From LSCE01 sp050485425 (GTDB lineage: Bacteria; Pseudomonadota; Gammaproteobacteria; Nitrococcales; Aquisalimonadaceae): a stretch of 64,000 nt of DNA. The DNA is taken from contig JBJHBJ010000017.1 of the NCBI GenBank assembly GCA_050485425.1, forward strand, positions 1 to 64,000. Direction: 5' to 3'. The position numbers and the translations under genes are program-made. Shown one piece after another: positions 27,098-36,460 of this stretch (positions are counted from its first letter, which is position 1; every line of letters begins with the position of its first letter). The notes under the pieces were generated by a model. It had not been told where the DNA came from and ran no database searches. It saw nothing but the letters and a program-made list of their open reading frames with translations.

Positions 27098-28276
27098 ATG
27101 TACAACCACGATGTGGAGTTGGGATATCAATGTCCGGGCAGTGCCGATAAACCGGCAGGGAGGACGTTGTTTCTACTGAACTCGCTGAACGTTGGCGGTT
27201 CTGAGCGAAAAATAATCAACCTGGTCAACGCACTGAAGGGACGGGGGAGGGAGGTCCGCATCGCCTATCTCAATCCGCCCGAGGGTCTGAAACCGCTGGT
27301 GGCTGAGGATGTCCCCCTGCTCGCCCTGGATCGACGCGGAAAATTCTCCATCCTGGCTATGATGCGCCTCAGGCGCTATCTGGACCAGGTCGCGATCGAA
27401 CGGATCGTGACGGTGAACCTTCATCCGTTGATCTATGCCTTTCCCGCCTCCTTGGCGACGGCCCGCAGGCCGGAAATCATCGCATTGGTCAATACGACGG
27501 ATTTCCGCAGTGCCAGAGATGCCCGCTTCATGCTGCTTTATGCGCCTTTGCTCCGTCGTGCCGACTGTGTGGTTTTCGGGAGCAATGGGCAGCGACGGTT
27601 CTGGAGTCAGCGGTATCGGCTGAATGCGAGGAACTGCTTCTGTGTGTTCAACGGAATCGACACGGAGTATTTCCGACCTGCTACCGAAAGCCAGAATCCA
27701 CGTTCGGAAGAGTTGCGAGGCCGTCTGGGCATACCCGTGCAACTGCCACTGGTAGGCTGCGTCGCCACGATGCGCCCGGAAAAATCCCTGGAGGATCTGC
27801 TGGTGGCCGTTTCACATCTTCGGAACAACGGCCTGCCGATGGCTGTGCTACTGGTTGGAGATGGGCCATGTCGGGCCCGGCTGGAAAGGCTCGCTGGGGA
27901 TTTGGGTATCGCCGAACTGACCCTGTTTCCAGGCAGTACGGCAGATGTCAGACCCCTATTGCAGGCAATGGATATCTTCGTTCTTCCGTCGACGGCGGTG
28001 GAGACATTCTCCAATGCCGCCCTCGAAGCGATGGCGATGGAAAAACCGGTGGTGCTAAGTGACGTGGGAGGGGCCCGCGAGATGTTGGTTCACAACGTGA
28101 GCGGACTGATTTACCAGGCCGGAAACACGCCTGAACTAGCGAAGTGTCTTCAACGACTGGCCTCAGATGCCTCCTGCCGGGAGAGGTTGGGACGCCAGGC
28201 CAGGGAGCGGGTCTCTGAACGATTCAGCTTCGAACGCATGGTTCGGAGTTACGAACATCTCCTGGATAGAGCATGA
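27098..28276 (+). CDS. Glycosyltransferase family 4
   Basis: 392-residue GT-B enzyme. The N-terminal acceptor-side domain has LNSLNVGGSERKIINLVNAL (28-47). The C-terminal nucleotide-sugar domain has VGDGPCRARLERLAGDLGI and the E-x7-E region VETFSNAALEAMAMEKPVV. Cytoplasmic, adding one sugar to the lipid-linked unit. An inner ATG or GTG may be the true start, since about 20 N-terminal residues look non-conserved. It overlaps the next sulfotransferase gene by four bases (ATGA). Confidence 0.87.
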   Translation: MYNHDVELGYQCPGSADKPAGRTLFLLNSLNVGGSERKIINLVNALKGRGREVRIAYLNPPEGLKPLVAEDVPLLALDRRGKFSILAMMRLRRYLDQVAIERIVTVNLHPLIYAFPASLATARRPEIIALVNTTDFRSARDARFMLLYAPLLRRADCVVFGSNGQRRFWSQRYRLNARNCFCVFNGIDTEYFRPATESQNPRSEELRGRLGIPVQLPLVGCVATMRPEKSLEDLLVAVSHLRNNGLPMAVLLVGDGPCRARLERLAGDLGIAELTLFPGSTADVRPLLQAMDIFVLPSTAVETFSNAALEAMAMEKPVVLSDVGGAREMLVHNVSGLIYQAGNTPELAKCLQRLASDASCRERLGRQARERVSERFSFERMVRSYEHLLDRA

Positions 28277-29247
28277 GCGCCGACAGAACCGGGAGCGGTT
28301 TCGTGTTTCTGGTGGGCATTGCCAGGACCGGCTCCAAGATATACATGTCCGGCCTCAACAACCATTCGGGGGTCGATCTCCTGAATGAGTTCCATTATCT
28401 CGCTCCGCCCTACATCAGAAGAGACTTCATAGCGACCGCCAGGCGAACGTTTCGCAAACCGCTATCAATGGTTACTCCCGAAGAGATCGTCGACCTGATG
28501 TTCTCCGGCACGTTGAATGGAACATTCTGGGAACTCCGTCCGGTGAGGGAGGAGCCGCAGCAACGCATCGTCGATCTTGACCCGACCAGATTGACGGCAC
28601 GCCTTGCTGCCTGCATGCCGCGCTGGGATCTCATCCTGCGTGTGCTGCTGGAGGAGCATGCTCTGGTTACTGGTAAGCAGCGGGCCGGCGCGAAATTCCC
28701 TGTGGACATTGGCCGAGTGCCCTTGCTGATGCGTTGGTTCCCCGATGCGCAATACGTGCACCTGATTCGAGACCCACGTGCCATCTACGCATCCATGGCA
28801 GAGAGAGAGCTGCGGACCACGGTCCGCGGTCGCGCTGGACGAGCGGCAATACAGGTACGCCGTTTACTGTATCTGTGTCTGCAGTTTCGCCGGGCGGCAC
28901 AGTTCCATCGAGCATATCAGCATCGGAGCAATTACTACCTGGCCAGATTTGAAGACACGGTTGAAAATCCGCGCCGCGCCATACCGGATCTTTGCCGTTT
29001 CCTGGGTATCGCGCCGGCAGAGGGCATGTTCAGTCCGCCCGTAAAGGATTCATCATTCGAGCGAAGCGAAGAGATGGGCTTTATTGCGGAAGCAGTGGAT
29101 GGCTGGCGAGATCGACTCTCTGCGCGGGAAGCCGGTTTCATCGAGCACAGTCTGCGGGTAGAAATGCGGCTTTTTGGTTATCTCGCCGGTCAAGTTCGCC
29201 GCCCACCGGCAGCATACCGACAAGACCCCGGAAAGCCCATGAGATGA
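28273..29247 (+). CDS. PAPS-dependent sulfotransferase family protein (2 of 3)
   Basis: 324 residues with 5'-loop FLVGIARTGSKIYMSGLNNH (12-31) and 3'-binding segment VHLIRDPRAIYASMAERELR. A late segment YLARFEDTVENPRRAIPDLC matches the family's C-terminal contact region. The first loop reads RTGSK where many members have GRSGTT/S, so the phosphosulfate contact is slightly divergent. It overlaps both neighbours by ATGA. Confidence 0.78.
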   Translation: MSADRTGSGFVFLVGIARTGSKIYMSGLNNHSGVDLLNEFHYLAPPYIRRDFIATARRTFRKPLSMVTPEEIVDLMFSGTLNGTFWELRPVREEPQQRIVDLDPTRLTARLAACMPRWDLILRVLLEEHALVTGKQRAGAKFPVDIGRVPLLMRWFPDAQYVHLIRDPRAIYASMAERELRTTVRGRAGRAAIQVRRLLYLCLQFRRAAQFHRAYQHRSNYYLARFEDTVENPRRAIPDLCRFLGIAPAEGMFSPPVKDSSFERSEEMGFIAEAVDGWRDRLSAREAGFIEHSLRVEMRLFGYLAGQVRRPPAAYRQDPGKPMR

Positions 29248-30428
29248 TGGACATGCACAGTTGGTCATCTTTGCAAGCGTTATCACGGCAGAATATGCAG
29301 ACTGACGCCACCCCACTCAGGCTGACCGTGTTGATGCCGGACCCGGCTCTGACTGGCGGTGTCGGCCAGTTTCTGCGTTCGGAGATCGCCAATCTCTCCG
29401 CGACGACTTCTGCAGAGGTCCGGATCGTCGGGCGGCGACAGGCGGACAGGCCCGGTATCCGCCGATATCTACGGACGATTCACGATGGCCTGAGTCTTTT
29501 TGCGAGTATTCGGGCGACGAAACCAGATGTGTTGCACTTGAATCCGTCCATGGCCGCACGAGCGGTGCTTCGGGACGGACTACTGCTACTTGTCGCCAGA
29601 CTTGGTGGAGCAGGCGCCATCGTGGTTTTCTTCCATGGCTGGGATGCGCGTCTTGCGGAAACCATTACCCATTCCTGGCTGTACCGAAGGCTGTTCAGGT
29701 TTGCCTACGGCCGTGCAGATCACATCTACGTCCTTGCCGACTCGTTTCGGCAGCAACTAGATCGACTCGGAATTCCGGATCATCGAGTTGAAGTCACAAC
29801 AACAATGTTCGATGGGGGGCAGTTGCATATAACCGATGCCCAACTCCGACAGGATAATGCAAACGGGCCTATTCGACTGGCCTACCTCGGCCGGATGGTT
29901 CCGGAGAAGGGTATTCACGAACTTCTTGACGCTTTTGTCACATTACGGCGCAGGTATCCATACCTGGAGCTGATATTGGGTGGGGATGGCCCGGAACTGG
30001 AAACCGTGAGGGCACATATTGAAAATCGATCCTTGCAGAATGTGGCGAACTGCCCGGGATTTGTGACAGGGGAGCAAAAAGCGCGGTTGCTGGCCGGCGC
30101 CCATCTTTTCGTGCTTCCGACCAGCCACCCGGAGGGATGCCCGGTAGCCATTCTGGAAGCGATGGCAATGGGTTTGCCCGTTATTGCATCCCGGGCCGGC
30201 GGTATTCCGTCAGTGGTCGAACATGGCGTCAACGGCTTGCTACTGGAGAGGACCGACCCGGCGTCGATCTGCACAGGTGTTGAAACCCTGCTTGCAGACA
30301 GGAACTGCATGAAGGAAATGGGTAACCGAAACCGCATCAAGGCGTGGGAACTTTATGAGGCCGCTGTTGTAACGCACGCTCTGGAAACCCGCTTCAGAGA
30401 ATTGGCCAGGAGGAAATCCATACCGTGA
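29244..30428 (+). CDS. Glycosyltransferase family 4
   Basis: 394-residue GT-B enzyme. N-terminal MPDPALTGGVGQFLRSEIAN, donor-side YLGRMVPEKGIHELLDAF, GGDGPELETV, and the E-x7-E stretch SHPEGCPVAILEAMAMGLP. Start at 29244 overlaps the sulfotransferase stop (ATGA); ATG codons at 29247 and 29253 are alternatives. Converges with the minus-strand sulfotransferase after a 41-base gap. Confidence 0.87.
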   Translation: MMDMHSWSSLQALSRQNMQTDATPLRLTVLMPDPALTGGVGQFLRSEIANLSATTSAEVRIVGRRQADRPGIRRYLRTIHDGLSLFASIRATKPDVLHLNPSMAARAVLRDGLLLLVARLGGAGAIVVFFHGWDARLAETITHSWLYRRLFRFAYGRADHIYVLADSFRQQLDRLGIPDHRVEVTTTMFDGGQLHITDAQLRQDNANGPIRLAYLGRMVPEKGIHELLDAFVTLRRRYPYLELILGGDGPELETVRAHIENRSLQNVANCPGFVTGEQKARLLAGAHLFVLPTSHPEGCPVAILEAMAMGLPVIASRAGGIPSVVEHGVNGLLLERTDPASICTGVETLLADRNCMKEMGNRNRIKAWELYEAAVVTHALETRFRELARRKSIP

Positions 30429-30469
30429 ATTTCTCGCTGGCTCCAAACCCCATATTGCACCCGTCAGTT

Positions 30470-31318
30470 TCAGGGTGTCGTGCTTCCGGTCGGCCTGCGT
30501 CTGCTCTCATAGGCTCGCTCCAGCGCATTCAGCGCTTGTTCGCACAACTCCTCCACGTGCGCGTCAACCTTGTCTTCGGCTGCGGAGTGGGCTGTGGTGG
30601 GTTTAATGAATCTGGCACATTGATCCCGCTGGCGAAGGCCAATGCGGCTGAACAACCAGCCAAGCTCCTCCTCCGGTTGTTGCGCCAGGCTTTCGTAGCG
30701 AACCAGCGTGATCGATGGCTGTTGCGACAATTGCTGTTCGAGGAAAATCTGATTTCTTGCCCACCAGGTGAGACAAGCCAGGTCGAGATCGCTAAGCCGG
30801 CTGGAATATATCGAGCGGAGGACATGCTCAATCGTTACGGAAATGCCGTCCTGGAACCAGCCCCCGCCGGACTTGCCTTCGCAGACCAGGCGTATGGCTC
30901 GGGTGGGATTTCTGAATTTTACCAGGGAGGATCTGGCAGAAGCCTTATAGTGCCTGTACATCCATAGATGCGCTCCCTGCGGGAAGCGGTGAATGAATTC
31001 CATCACCCGATGGCTGTCGCAGATCGGCTTGATGCATACGAATGGTGCCGGGGACGCCTGTAGGTAATCGCTAACCAGATCGAGACTACGGAGTTGATAC
31101 TGATGAAAAAACGGGCTATCCCGGTGCTCATCGAATACGATGGTGTCCGGATGCAGATGGAAGCAGTACATCAGCATGGATGTCCCCGAACGCTGCCGGC
31201 CGAATATAAAGATTGGGCGGGCGACTACGGGGCGTCGAAATGGATAGCTGGCATCCTTTTTTATCTTCGCCATGAAGGCGTTTCGCTTTTGTGCATCAAG
31301 CAGGGACCGAAATCTCAT
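30470..31318 (-). CDS. PAPS-dependent sulfotransferase family protein (3 of 3)
   Basis: 282 residues. The 5'-phosphosulfate loop is FIFGRQRSGTSMLMYCFHLH, the best match to the family among the three copies. The segment corresponding to the 3'-binding loop is WMYRHYKASARSSLVKF, without the usual RDPRD. A late segment ITLVRYESLAQQPEEELGW fits the family. Start 31318 is preferred over an upstream TTG because ACGGAGTC precedes it at good spacing. It is the only minus-strand gene in this block and is divergent from the GT4 gene at 31507. Confidence 0.8.
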   Translation of the reverse strand: MRFRSLLDAQKRNAFMAKIKKDASYPFRRPVVARPIFIFGRQRSGTSMLMYCFHLHPDTIVFDEHRDSPFFHQYQLRSLDLVSDYLQASPAPFVCIKPICDSHRVMEFIHRFPQGAHLWMYRHYKASARSSLVKFRNPTRAIRLVCEGKSGGGWFQDGISVTIEHVLRSIYSSRLSDLDLACLTWWARNQIFLEQQLSQQPSITLVRYESLAQQPEEELGWLFSRIGLRQRDQCARFIKPTTAHSAAEDKVDAHVEELCEQALNALERAYESRRRPTGSTTP

Positions 31319-31506
31319 TTTTAAGACTCCGTTTACCAATGTCTCAGACTAAGGTTTATGGTGTTTTCGGATAAATACTAAGTCGATGGATCTAAGCGTC
31401 AGAAAGAGGATTTCCTCTGAAGGGAATATTAGCCCCAGTGGGAACGATATTCACCCGGACCAGAGCCTTTGGCCGCCGTTTTTTATAGGTTTTGGGGAAT
31501 ACTGAC
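31319..31506. other. A+T-rich divergent intergenic region
   Basis: 188 bases between the divergent sulfotransferase and GT4 genes. It is clearly richer in A+T than the flanking genes and presumably carries both promoters. I see no copy of the locus operator and no convincing -35/-10 pair. Confidence 0.5.
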
Positions 31507-32646
31507 ATGCGAATCTGCTTTGTCGGTCTGGACGGTGATCTGGCGCTTCCCGGTTGGGAGGCTGAAGGTGTGGGCGGGGAGGCGATCCAGCATGCTCTGT
31601 TGGCTCAATCCTTCCACCGCCATGGGCACCACGTGTCCATGATTGCCAGAAAGCGGGGACAGCAGGATGCATCGGTCCACGGCGGAGTACATCTGATCAG
31701 AAGCTATAGGCAAGGGGATGGTATCCCGGGGTTGCGTTTCATACATCCGCGCGTCACGTCGATGTGGCGTGCGATGGAGACGGCGAATGCTGATGTCTAC
31801 TATCAGTCTCCGGCAGGGATGCTGACCGGACTGACTGCAATGTTCTGCAGGGTTCACCGCCGGCTTTTTCTCTTCCGCGTTGCCTCAGACGTAAATTGTG
31901 TACCGGGCCGGCAGTTGATTCGCCTATGGCGCGACAGAAGGCTTTACGAATGGGGGCTTCGGCGGGCCGATATCATTGCGGCGCAGACCCGGGAACAGAT
32001 GCGTCTACTGAAGGAGCATTACGGCCTGGAGGCTCGGCTTGTCTCGATGGCGACGGAAGCGTTCTCGTCCGTGGATGACGGCAGATTCCGTGACGTTGAT
32101 GTGCTATGGGTCGGCAATCTTCGTCCTGCCAAGCGACCTGAACTGCTGCTAACGGTGGCGGAAAGCCTTCCAGACGCTCGTTTTGTCATGATCGGCGGCG
32201 CCTGTCCTGGGTCGGAAGGATTGTACCGGGAGATCGAGAGGAGGGCGGCCTTGCTTGATAACGTCCGCTTTCTCGGTTTCAGACCGAACACCGACGTGAA
32301 CGCGTATCTTCTCAGGAGCAGAGTTTTCGCCAACACATCGTCCATTGAGGGATTCCCCAATACTTTTCTGCAGGCTTGGCTACGGCAGGTGCCGATAGTG
32401 TCCTTCTTCGATCCGGACGGCGTCGTCGCCTCGCAGCGACTGGGTTTGGTGGTTAAGTCAGTGGATGAAATGCGGGAAAGTCTGCAACACCTGCTCGCGG
32501 ATGAGGCCCTACGTTCTCGGTTGGGTTCCTGCGCCAAAAAGTACGTTGACGAGAATCACCATCAGGACCGGGTCGTCGACCGTTACCTTGAACTGATCGA
32601 GGAGGCACTCGGTGCGCAGCAGAAAACGGCTGGAATCCGATTCTAA
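31507..32646 (+). CDS. Glycosyltransferase family 4
   Basis: 379-residue GT-B enzyme starting MRICFVGLDGDLALPG and with VWVGNLRPAKRPELLLTVAE and a terminal-donor-site stretch SSIEGFPNTFLQAWLRQVP, where the second Glu of E-x7-E reads Gln. Start ATG 31507 follows TTGGGG; a TTG 15 bases upstream is an alternative. Its TAA stop is also the first three bases of an inverted-repeat element (32644-32729). Confidence 0.83.
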   Translation: MRICFVGLDGDLALPGWEAEGVGGEAIQHALLAQSFHRHGHHVSMIARKRGQQDASVHGGVHLIRSYRQGDGIPGLRFIHPRVTSMWRAMETANADVYYQSPAGMLTGLTAMFCRVHRRLFLFRVASDVNCVPGRQLIRLWRDRRLYEWGLRRADIIAAQTREQMRLLKEHYGLEARLVSMATEAFSSVDDGRFRDVDVLWVGNLRPAKRPELLLTVAESLPDARFVMIGGACPGSEGLYREIERRAALLDNVRFLGFRPNTDVNAYLLRSRVFANTSSIEGFPNTFLQAWLRQVPIVSFFDPDGVVASQRLGLVVKSVDEMRESLQHLLADEALRSRLGSCAKKYVDENHHQDRVVDRYLELIEEALGAQQKTAGIRF

Positions 32647-32729
32647 GGAAGCGCTGACCAACTCCCACGCCTCGCATTGCGAAAATCCGACCGCAACGCG
32701 AGGCGTGGGAGTTGGCCAGCGCTTCCTTA
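32644..32729. repeat. 86-bp inverted-repeat element, short copy
   Basis: Arms of 38 bp (32644-32681 and 32692-32729) match with two mismatches around a 10-base centre. The ends read TAAGGAAGCGCTG and CAGCGCTTCCTTA. Its right half aligns with the right end of the longer element at 38561-38736, so the two are one repeat family. It lies between convergent genes and could act as a two-way terminator. Confidence 0.8.
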
Positions 32730-32785
32730 CGTGTGACCCGACCCCGCATGTCTCGTGGGCTGCGGGCCAGGGATGATATCCGTCA

Positions 32786-34156
32786 CTAGAGCGCGTCGTT
32801 GGATGAGCGAATAAGCAGGCCGGTAGGGGGTCTGGGAGCGGTCACCCTTCCTTCGACCTGAGCAGCCATCTCATGCAACCACTCTTCCAGATTGGTGTAA
32901 CCATTGCCATTACTGTCCCGGTTCGGGTTGTCGGGCAGGGTATGACGCACCTGGTTCTGACCAAGCGTCGGCCAACCTCCGACATCCCGCTGGCTGTCGA
33001 TAATCCGTCCCTCACCGTTGGCAATCTGGCGGGTGATGCGTTCATCGACGGAGTCTCTGTCTGCCGGTCGGGCTCCCGCAGCGGCCAGAACGTGCTGCTC
33101 CACGTCCTGGGAGTTCATTGGTTCGAAACCAGGAACGGTTATCGGAGGTGAGTTCGTCCTTACGTTGTTACCAGCGTTATTGTCCACCATTGCCCAAGGA
33201 TTGTTTGCATCGTAGCCCTGGCCTCGGTTGTCCCTGACGTAGACCTGGGTCCCGTCCAGTATCCACAGGTTCGAGCTCCCATGGTTGGGCTGAATCACGA
33301 TACCCAGGGTGGATCCGGTGTTCGGACCGGGCTTGTACACATTACCGATGATGGAGGTTCGCGACGTATTTCCATCCCGATTGAAGATCTCCGTGCCCCG
33401 ATCCTGCCAGTTGTAGACCAGGTTGTTGGCGAAAAAGAGGTTGGTCGCCGTGCGCGGGTTACGCTCCCTGCCGTGCGCAATGATACTGTTCGTCATGCTG
33501 ACCCTGGCCCTGTCACCACCAACAAGCAGCGGTCCGAATGCATGAGGCCCGGAAGGATGGAGGGAGTCTTCCAGCGGTTCGGCAAAGATGCTGTTGCGTA
33601 TCGTGATATCCCCGATATCGGCCCAGGTGGACATCAACTCATCGATGGACCAGCTAACGGATACATGATCGATGACCACATTGTGGACGAAGTCATTCCC
33701 ATGCATGATCTTCAGTCCATCCCTGTCATTCGGCTGATGTCCGTCGGGATGGTCTCCTACACGGATCCTGATGTGCTGGACGAGCACATCGTGCGTCGCA
33801 ACCTTCAGTCCGGAGTCTCGAAGTGTGATACCCGGACTCGGAGCGGTCTGGCCTGCGATTGTCAGGAAAGGATTCTGAATATTGAGGTCGCTAGGCAATC
33901 GAATCGTTCCAGAAACCTCGAAGATGCACACACGTGGCCCTTCTGCGCCTACGCATTCCGCCAACGACCCGCTGCCGGAGGCATTCAGGTTCGTGATCCG
34001 ATAGACTTCGCCGCCGCGACCGGCGGGTGTGTCGATACCGAACCCGGTTGCCCCGGGTATCACCGGCAGCGCATTCGCCGCAGAAAGTGGCATCGCCAGG
34101 CAGACGATGATCGACAACAGACGGTAGAGTCGGTGCCCGTATACTTTTTTCAACAT
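32786..34156 (-). CDS. Secreted pectate-lyase-like (PL1-type) right-handed beta-helix protein
   Basis: 456 residues with a signal peptide (about 1-29, ending SAANA). The beta-helix begins ATGFGIDTPAGRGGEVYRIT and includes IAGQTAPSPGITLRDSG and VVIDHVSVSWSIDE, segments typical of the pectate-lyase superfamily found in many genomes next to EPS genes. The C-terminus has a calcium-loop-like NRDSNGNGYTNLEEW, as in dockerin/EF-type ends. It may cleave uronate-containing polymer outside the cell, either the locus's own product or a foreign one. ATG 34156 is chosen for the signal peptide. Convergent with the GT4 gene. Confidence 0.82.
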   Translation of the reverse strand: MLKKVYGHRLYRLLSIIVCLAMPLSAANALPVIPGATGFGIDTPAGRGGEVYRITNLNASGSGSLAECVGAEGPRVCIFEVSGTIRLPSDLNIQNPFLTIAGQTAPSPGITLRDSGLKVATHDVLVQHIRIRVGDHPDGHQPNDRDGLKIMHGNDFVHNVVIDHVSVSWSIDELMSTWADIGDITIRNSIFAEPLEDSLHPSGPHAFGPLLVGGDRARVSMTNSIIAHGRERNPRTATNLFFANNLVYNWQDRGTEIFNRDGNTSRTSIIGNVYKPGPNTGSTLGIVIQPNHGSSNLWILDGTQVYVRDNRGQGYDANNPWAMVDNNAGNNVRTNSPPITVPGFEPMNSQDVEQHVLAAAGARPADRDSVDERITRQIANGEGRIIDSQRDVGGWPTLGQNQVRHTLPDNPNRDSNGNGYTNLEEWLHEMAAQVEGRVTAPRPPTGLLIRSSNDAL

Positions 34157-34823
34157 GCTCGAAGATGCTCCCCGATCAGTAAAAATATAGATGCTGTAAA
34201 GTGCCAACACGACATCCATGCGGAGCAGGCGTCACCGACCGCGCCAAGGGGGAGCGGTCGGAAGGTGTGATTCCGAAAAATGGCAAAAAGGTATCCCTTG
34301 ACATCAAATCAAGCAGGAATGACAAGTCGCTGGGCTATTGAATTTCCGCTATGACCGCGATCGTAAGATGACTGCCGAAGAAATATAACTTTCACCACTT
34401 TGTCTGTTATGTGACCCCCTTCACACCTCGCGGACAAACTCTAACACACAGCTTTTTATGGTTTCACACGGTCTCAGAATGGAGACGTTTGTGCGCTTTG
34501 GAACAGATGCTCTGTCTCATAAGGGAGACATTACAAATGCTTTAAAATGTCAGCGCATAATAACCGGAAATTAGTAGCATAGTAGTTCGTTCTTTTCTCG
34601 ATTCTGTAATCGATGATTTCATGGTTGCAGCGCACACCAACGTTACCTACCGAACATACGTCTTCGCCAACGGGCGATACACTCACTCCCCATAACGAGC
34701 GCGCTGATCGGCCCGAGTCATTACATCGGCAGCCGGGAAGTGGCGCTTCACGAGAACGTTCAGGGTGGACGGCATTGGTGCTTGTCGATCAGTAGGTCCG
34801 GCCGGTCGGCCCTGAAGGGATCA
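34157..34823. other. 667-base A+T-rich intergenic region before the acyl module
   Basis: Longest non-coding stretch in the window, between divergent genes. About 34270-34640 is markedly A+T-rich compared with its surroundings. A consensus TTGACA lies at 34298-34303, but no -10 hexamer follows at 16-18 bases. No locus operator is present. No convincing short gene was found on either strand; a leader RNA or a remnant of transferred DNA is possible. Confidence 0.5.
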
Positions 34824-36446
34824 ATGGAAAACTTGCAACTGAGCAGCGAACTGTCGCTGTCGGCAGAGATTGTTGATGCGTTCGCCGCATTTACCGGCGA
34901 CTACAGCGCCCTCCACATGCGCGAGGACTTCGCACGCCGCACCCGTTTTCGCCAGCGCATCGCGCATGGAATGCTTTCCGTGGTTGCGCTGGCGAAGGTG
35001 CAAAGTACACGGGCCGGGGGCGTTGTCTCGTTCCGCTCTCTCAAGGGCAGGTTTCTTCGCCCGGTGGGATTGAGCGACAGGCTTCGGCTGCTGATCGACG
35101 TCAATCCAGGCACGGATGGGGAGTATTCGTTTTCCGCCAGATGGGAACGGGTTTCTGACGAGACGCTGCTGACGCGGGTCACCGGTCTGTACCGGGTCGT
35201 GCCGCAGGCGGCTTCGATGCCCGAAACCGGCGGGTCGACCAACGACGTGCTGCCAGTATTTCGTGAACGCGACCAGGACATCATCGAGTCGGCCGGCCAG
35301 GAGGAAACCCTGCGCTGGCGATGGTTTCCGGAAGCGATGGAGCTGCTGGCTTCACAGGTACTGAGGCCTATGGGCATCGACTCTGGCAGTGTGCCTTGTT
35401 CCAACCTCCTGGCCACGCTGATGCTCTCTCCCCTGGTCGGTATGCGGTTGCCGGGGAGGCGTGCAACCTTTCTCGGTTTCGAGATGACGTTCGACGGCAC
35501 AGTGGATCTCTCGCTGCCGCTTGCGCTCCATGCGGCCGTTTCCGCGACCAAACCCTCAACGGGGATGATCGATGCTCGCGTGGAGGTGGGACAGGAGGGG
35601 CGAACGGTCGCGCACGGTACGGTCGAGGCACTGGTGAACGAGGCTCCCCGCAAGGTGCCGGGCTGCCACCAACTCGCTGCCGGCATGGTGGGTCTGGGTC
35701 TGAAGGATCGTTCCGCGATCATCATCGGTGGCAGCCGTGGCATCGGCGAGGCAACGGCGAAGCTGCTCGGGCTGCTGGGTGTCAACGTGATGCTCAGCTA
35801 CTATCGCGGCGCCGACGATGCGAATGCCATCGTGGCCGATATTCGCGAGAACGGCGGCAACGCGGCATGCATGCCCTGCGATGTCCGCGACGAATCGCAG
35901 GTCCGGGAACTCATCAAGGAAGTGCAGGCACGCTGGGACCGGGTCGACGTCTTGGTGAACTGCGCAGTCCACGACTTCTCTCCGGCGAGCGCGCTGTCCT
36001 CCCGCTGGGAGGACTATCTCCCGGAACTGGAGGTCTCCCTCCACGGCCTGCATAACGCCTGCCAGGCAGTCGTTCCGATCATGCGGCGCGGCGGGGGAGG
36101 GAAGATCATCAACTTCTCTTCCACGGCGGTGCGCATGCCGGTCTCCGGTCAGAGCCGATACATCACGGCAAAGGCGGCCGTGGAGGGCTATACCCGCAGC
36201 CTGGCGCGCGAACTCGCCGGAAGCAATATTCAGGTGAATCTCGTGATTCCGTGCATGACCGAAACGGATCTGGTGGCGTCCGTCCCCGGCAGTTATCGCG
36301 AACGCCTGGCGCAGGCCAATGCCTCCGGGCGCCACCTGCAACCTGAGGAAGTGGCGCAGGCGGTGGCGTTTCTGGCCTCGCAATGGTCCAACGCCATGAC
36401 CGGGCAGGCGGTGACCCTGAATCTTGGCGATCCGCCATTCGCGTGA
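34824..36446 (+). CDS. MaoC-like hotdog / short-chain dehydrogenase fusion protein
   Basis: 540 residues in two parts. The N-terminal MaoC-type hotdog has GDYSALHM (Asp26, His31) and RIAHGM (45-50), the positions of the hydratase 2 catalytic pair, though Asn of the usual DxN is Ser28. A middle region (about 150-285) looks like a second hotdog half. From residue 297 an SDR follows: GGSRGIG at 302-308, then Tyr446-x3-Lys450 (YITAK), then a PCMTETD segment. The pairing suggests a dehydratase and ketoreductase acting on an acyl thioester, probably on the carrier protein encoded three genes on. ATG 34824 follows GAAGGGA. Confidence 0.82.
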   Translation: MENLQLSSELSLSAEIVDAFAAFTGDYSALHMREDFARRTRFRQRIAHGMLSVVALAKVQSTRAGGVVSFRSLKGRFLRPVGLSDRLRLLIDVNPGTDGEYSFSARWERVSDETLLTRVTGLYRVVPQAASMPETGGSTNDVLPVFRERDQDIIESAGQEETLRWRWFPEAMELLASQVLRPMGIDSGSVPCSNLLATLMLSPLVGMRLPGRRATFLGFEMTFDGTVDLSLPLALHAAVSATKPSTGMIDARVEVGQEGRTVAHGTVEALVNEAPRKVPGCHQLAAGMVGLGLKDRSAIIIGGSRGIGEATAKLLGLLGVNVMLSYYRGADDANAIVADIRENGGNAACMPCDVRDESQVRELIKEVQARWDRVDVLVNCAVHDFSPASALSSRWEDYLPELEVSLHGLHNACQAVVPIMRRGGGGKIINFSSTAVRMPVSGQSRYITAKAAVEGYTRSLARELAGSNIQVNLVIPCMTETDLVASVPGSYRERLAQANASGRHLQPEEVAQAVAFLASQWSNAMTGQAVTLNLGDPPFA

Positions 36447-36460
36447 GCGGAGGAAACCCC

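Noticed and set aside
30425..30967. Plus-strand gene opposite the sulfotransferase at 30470-31318
   Set aside because: Its product has no recognisable motif, while the minus strand has clear sulfotransferase motifs and a good RBS.
34298..34303. Consensus -35 (TTGACA) as the promoter of the gene at 34824
   Set aside because: No -10 hexamer follows at 16-18 bases and the gene is over 500 bases away.
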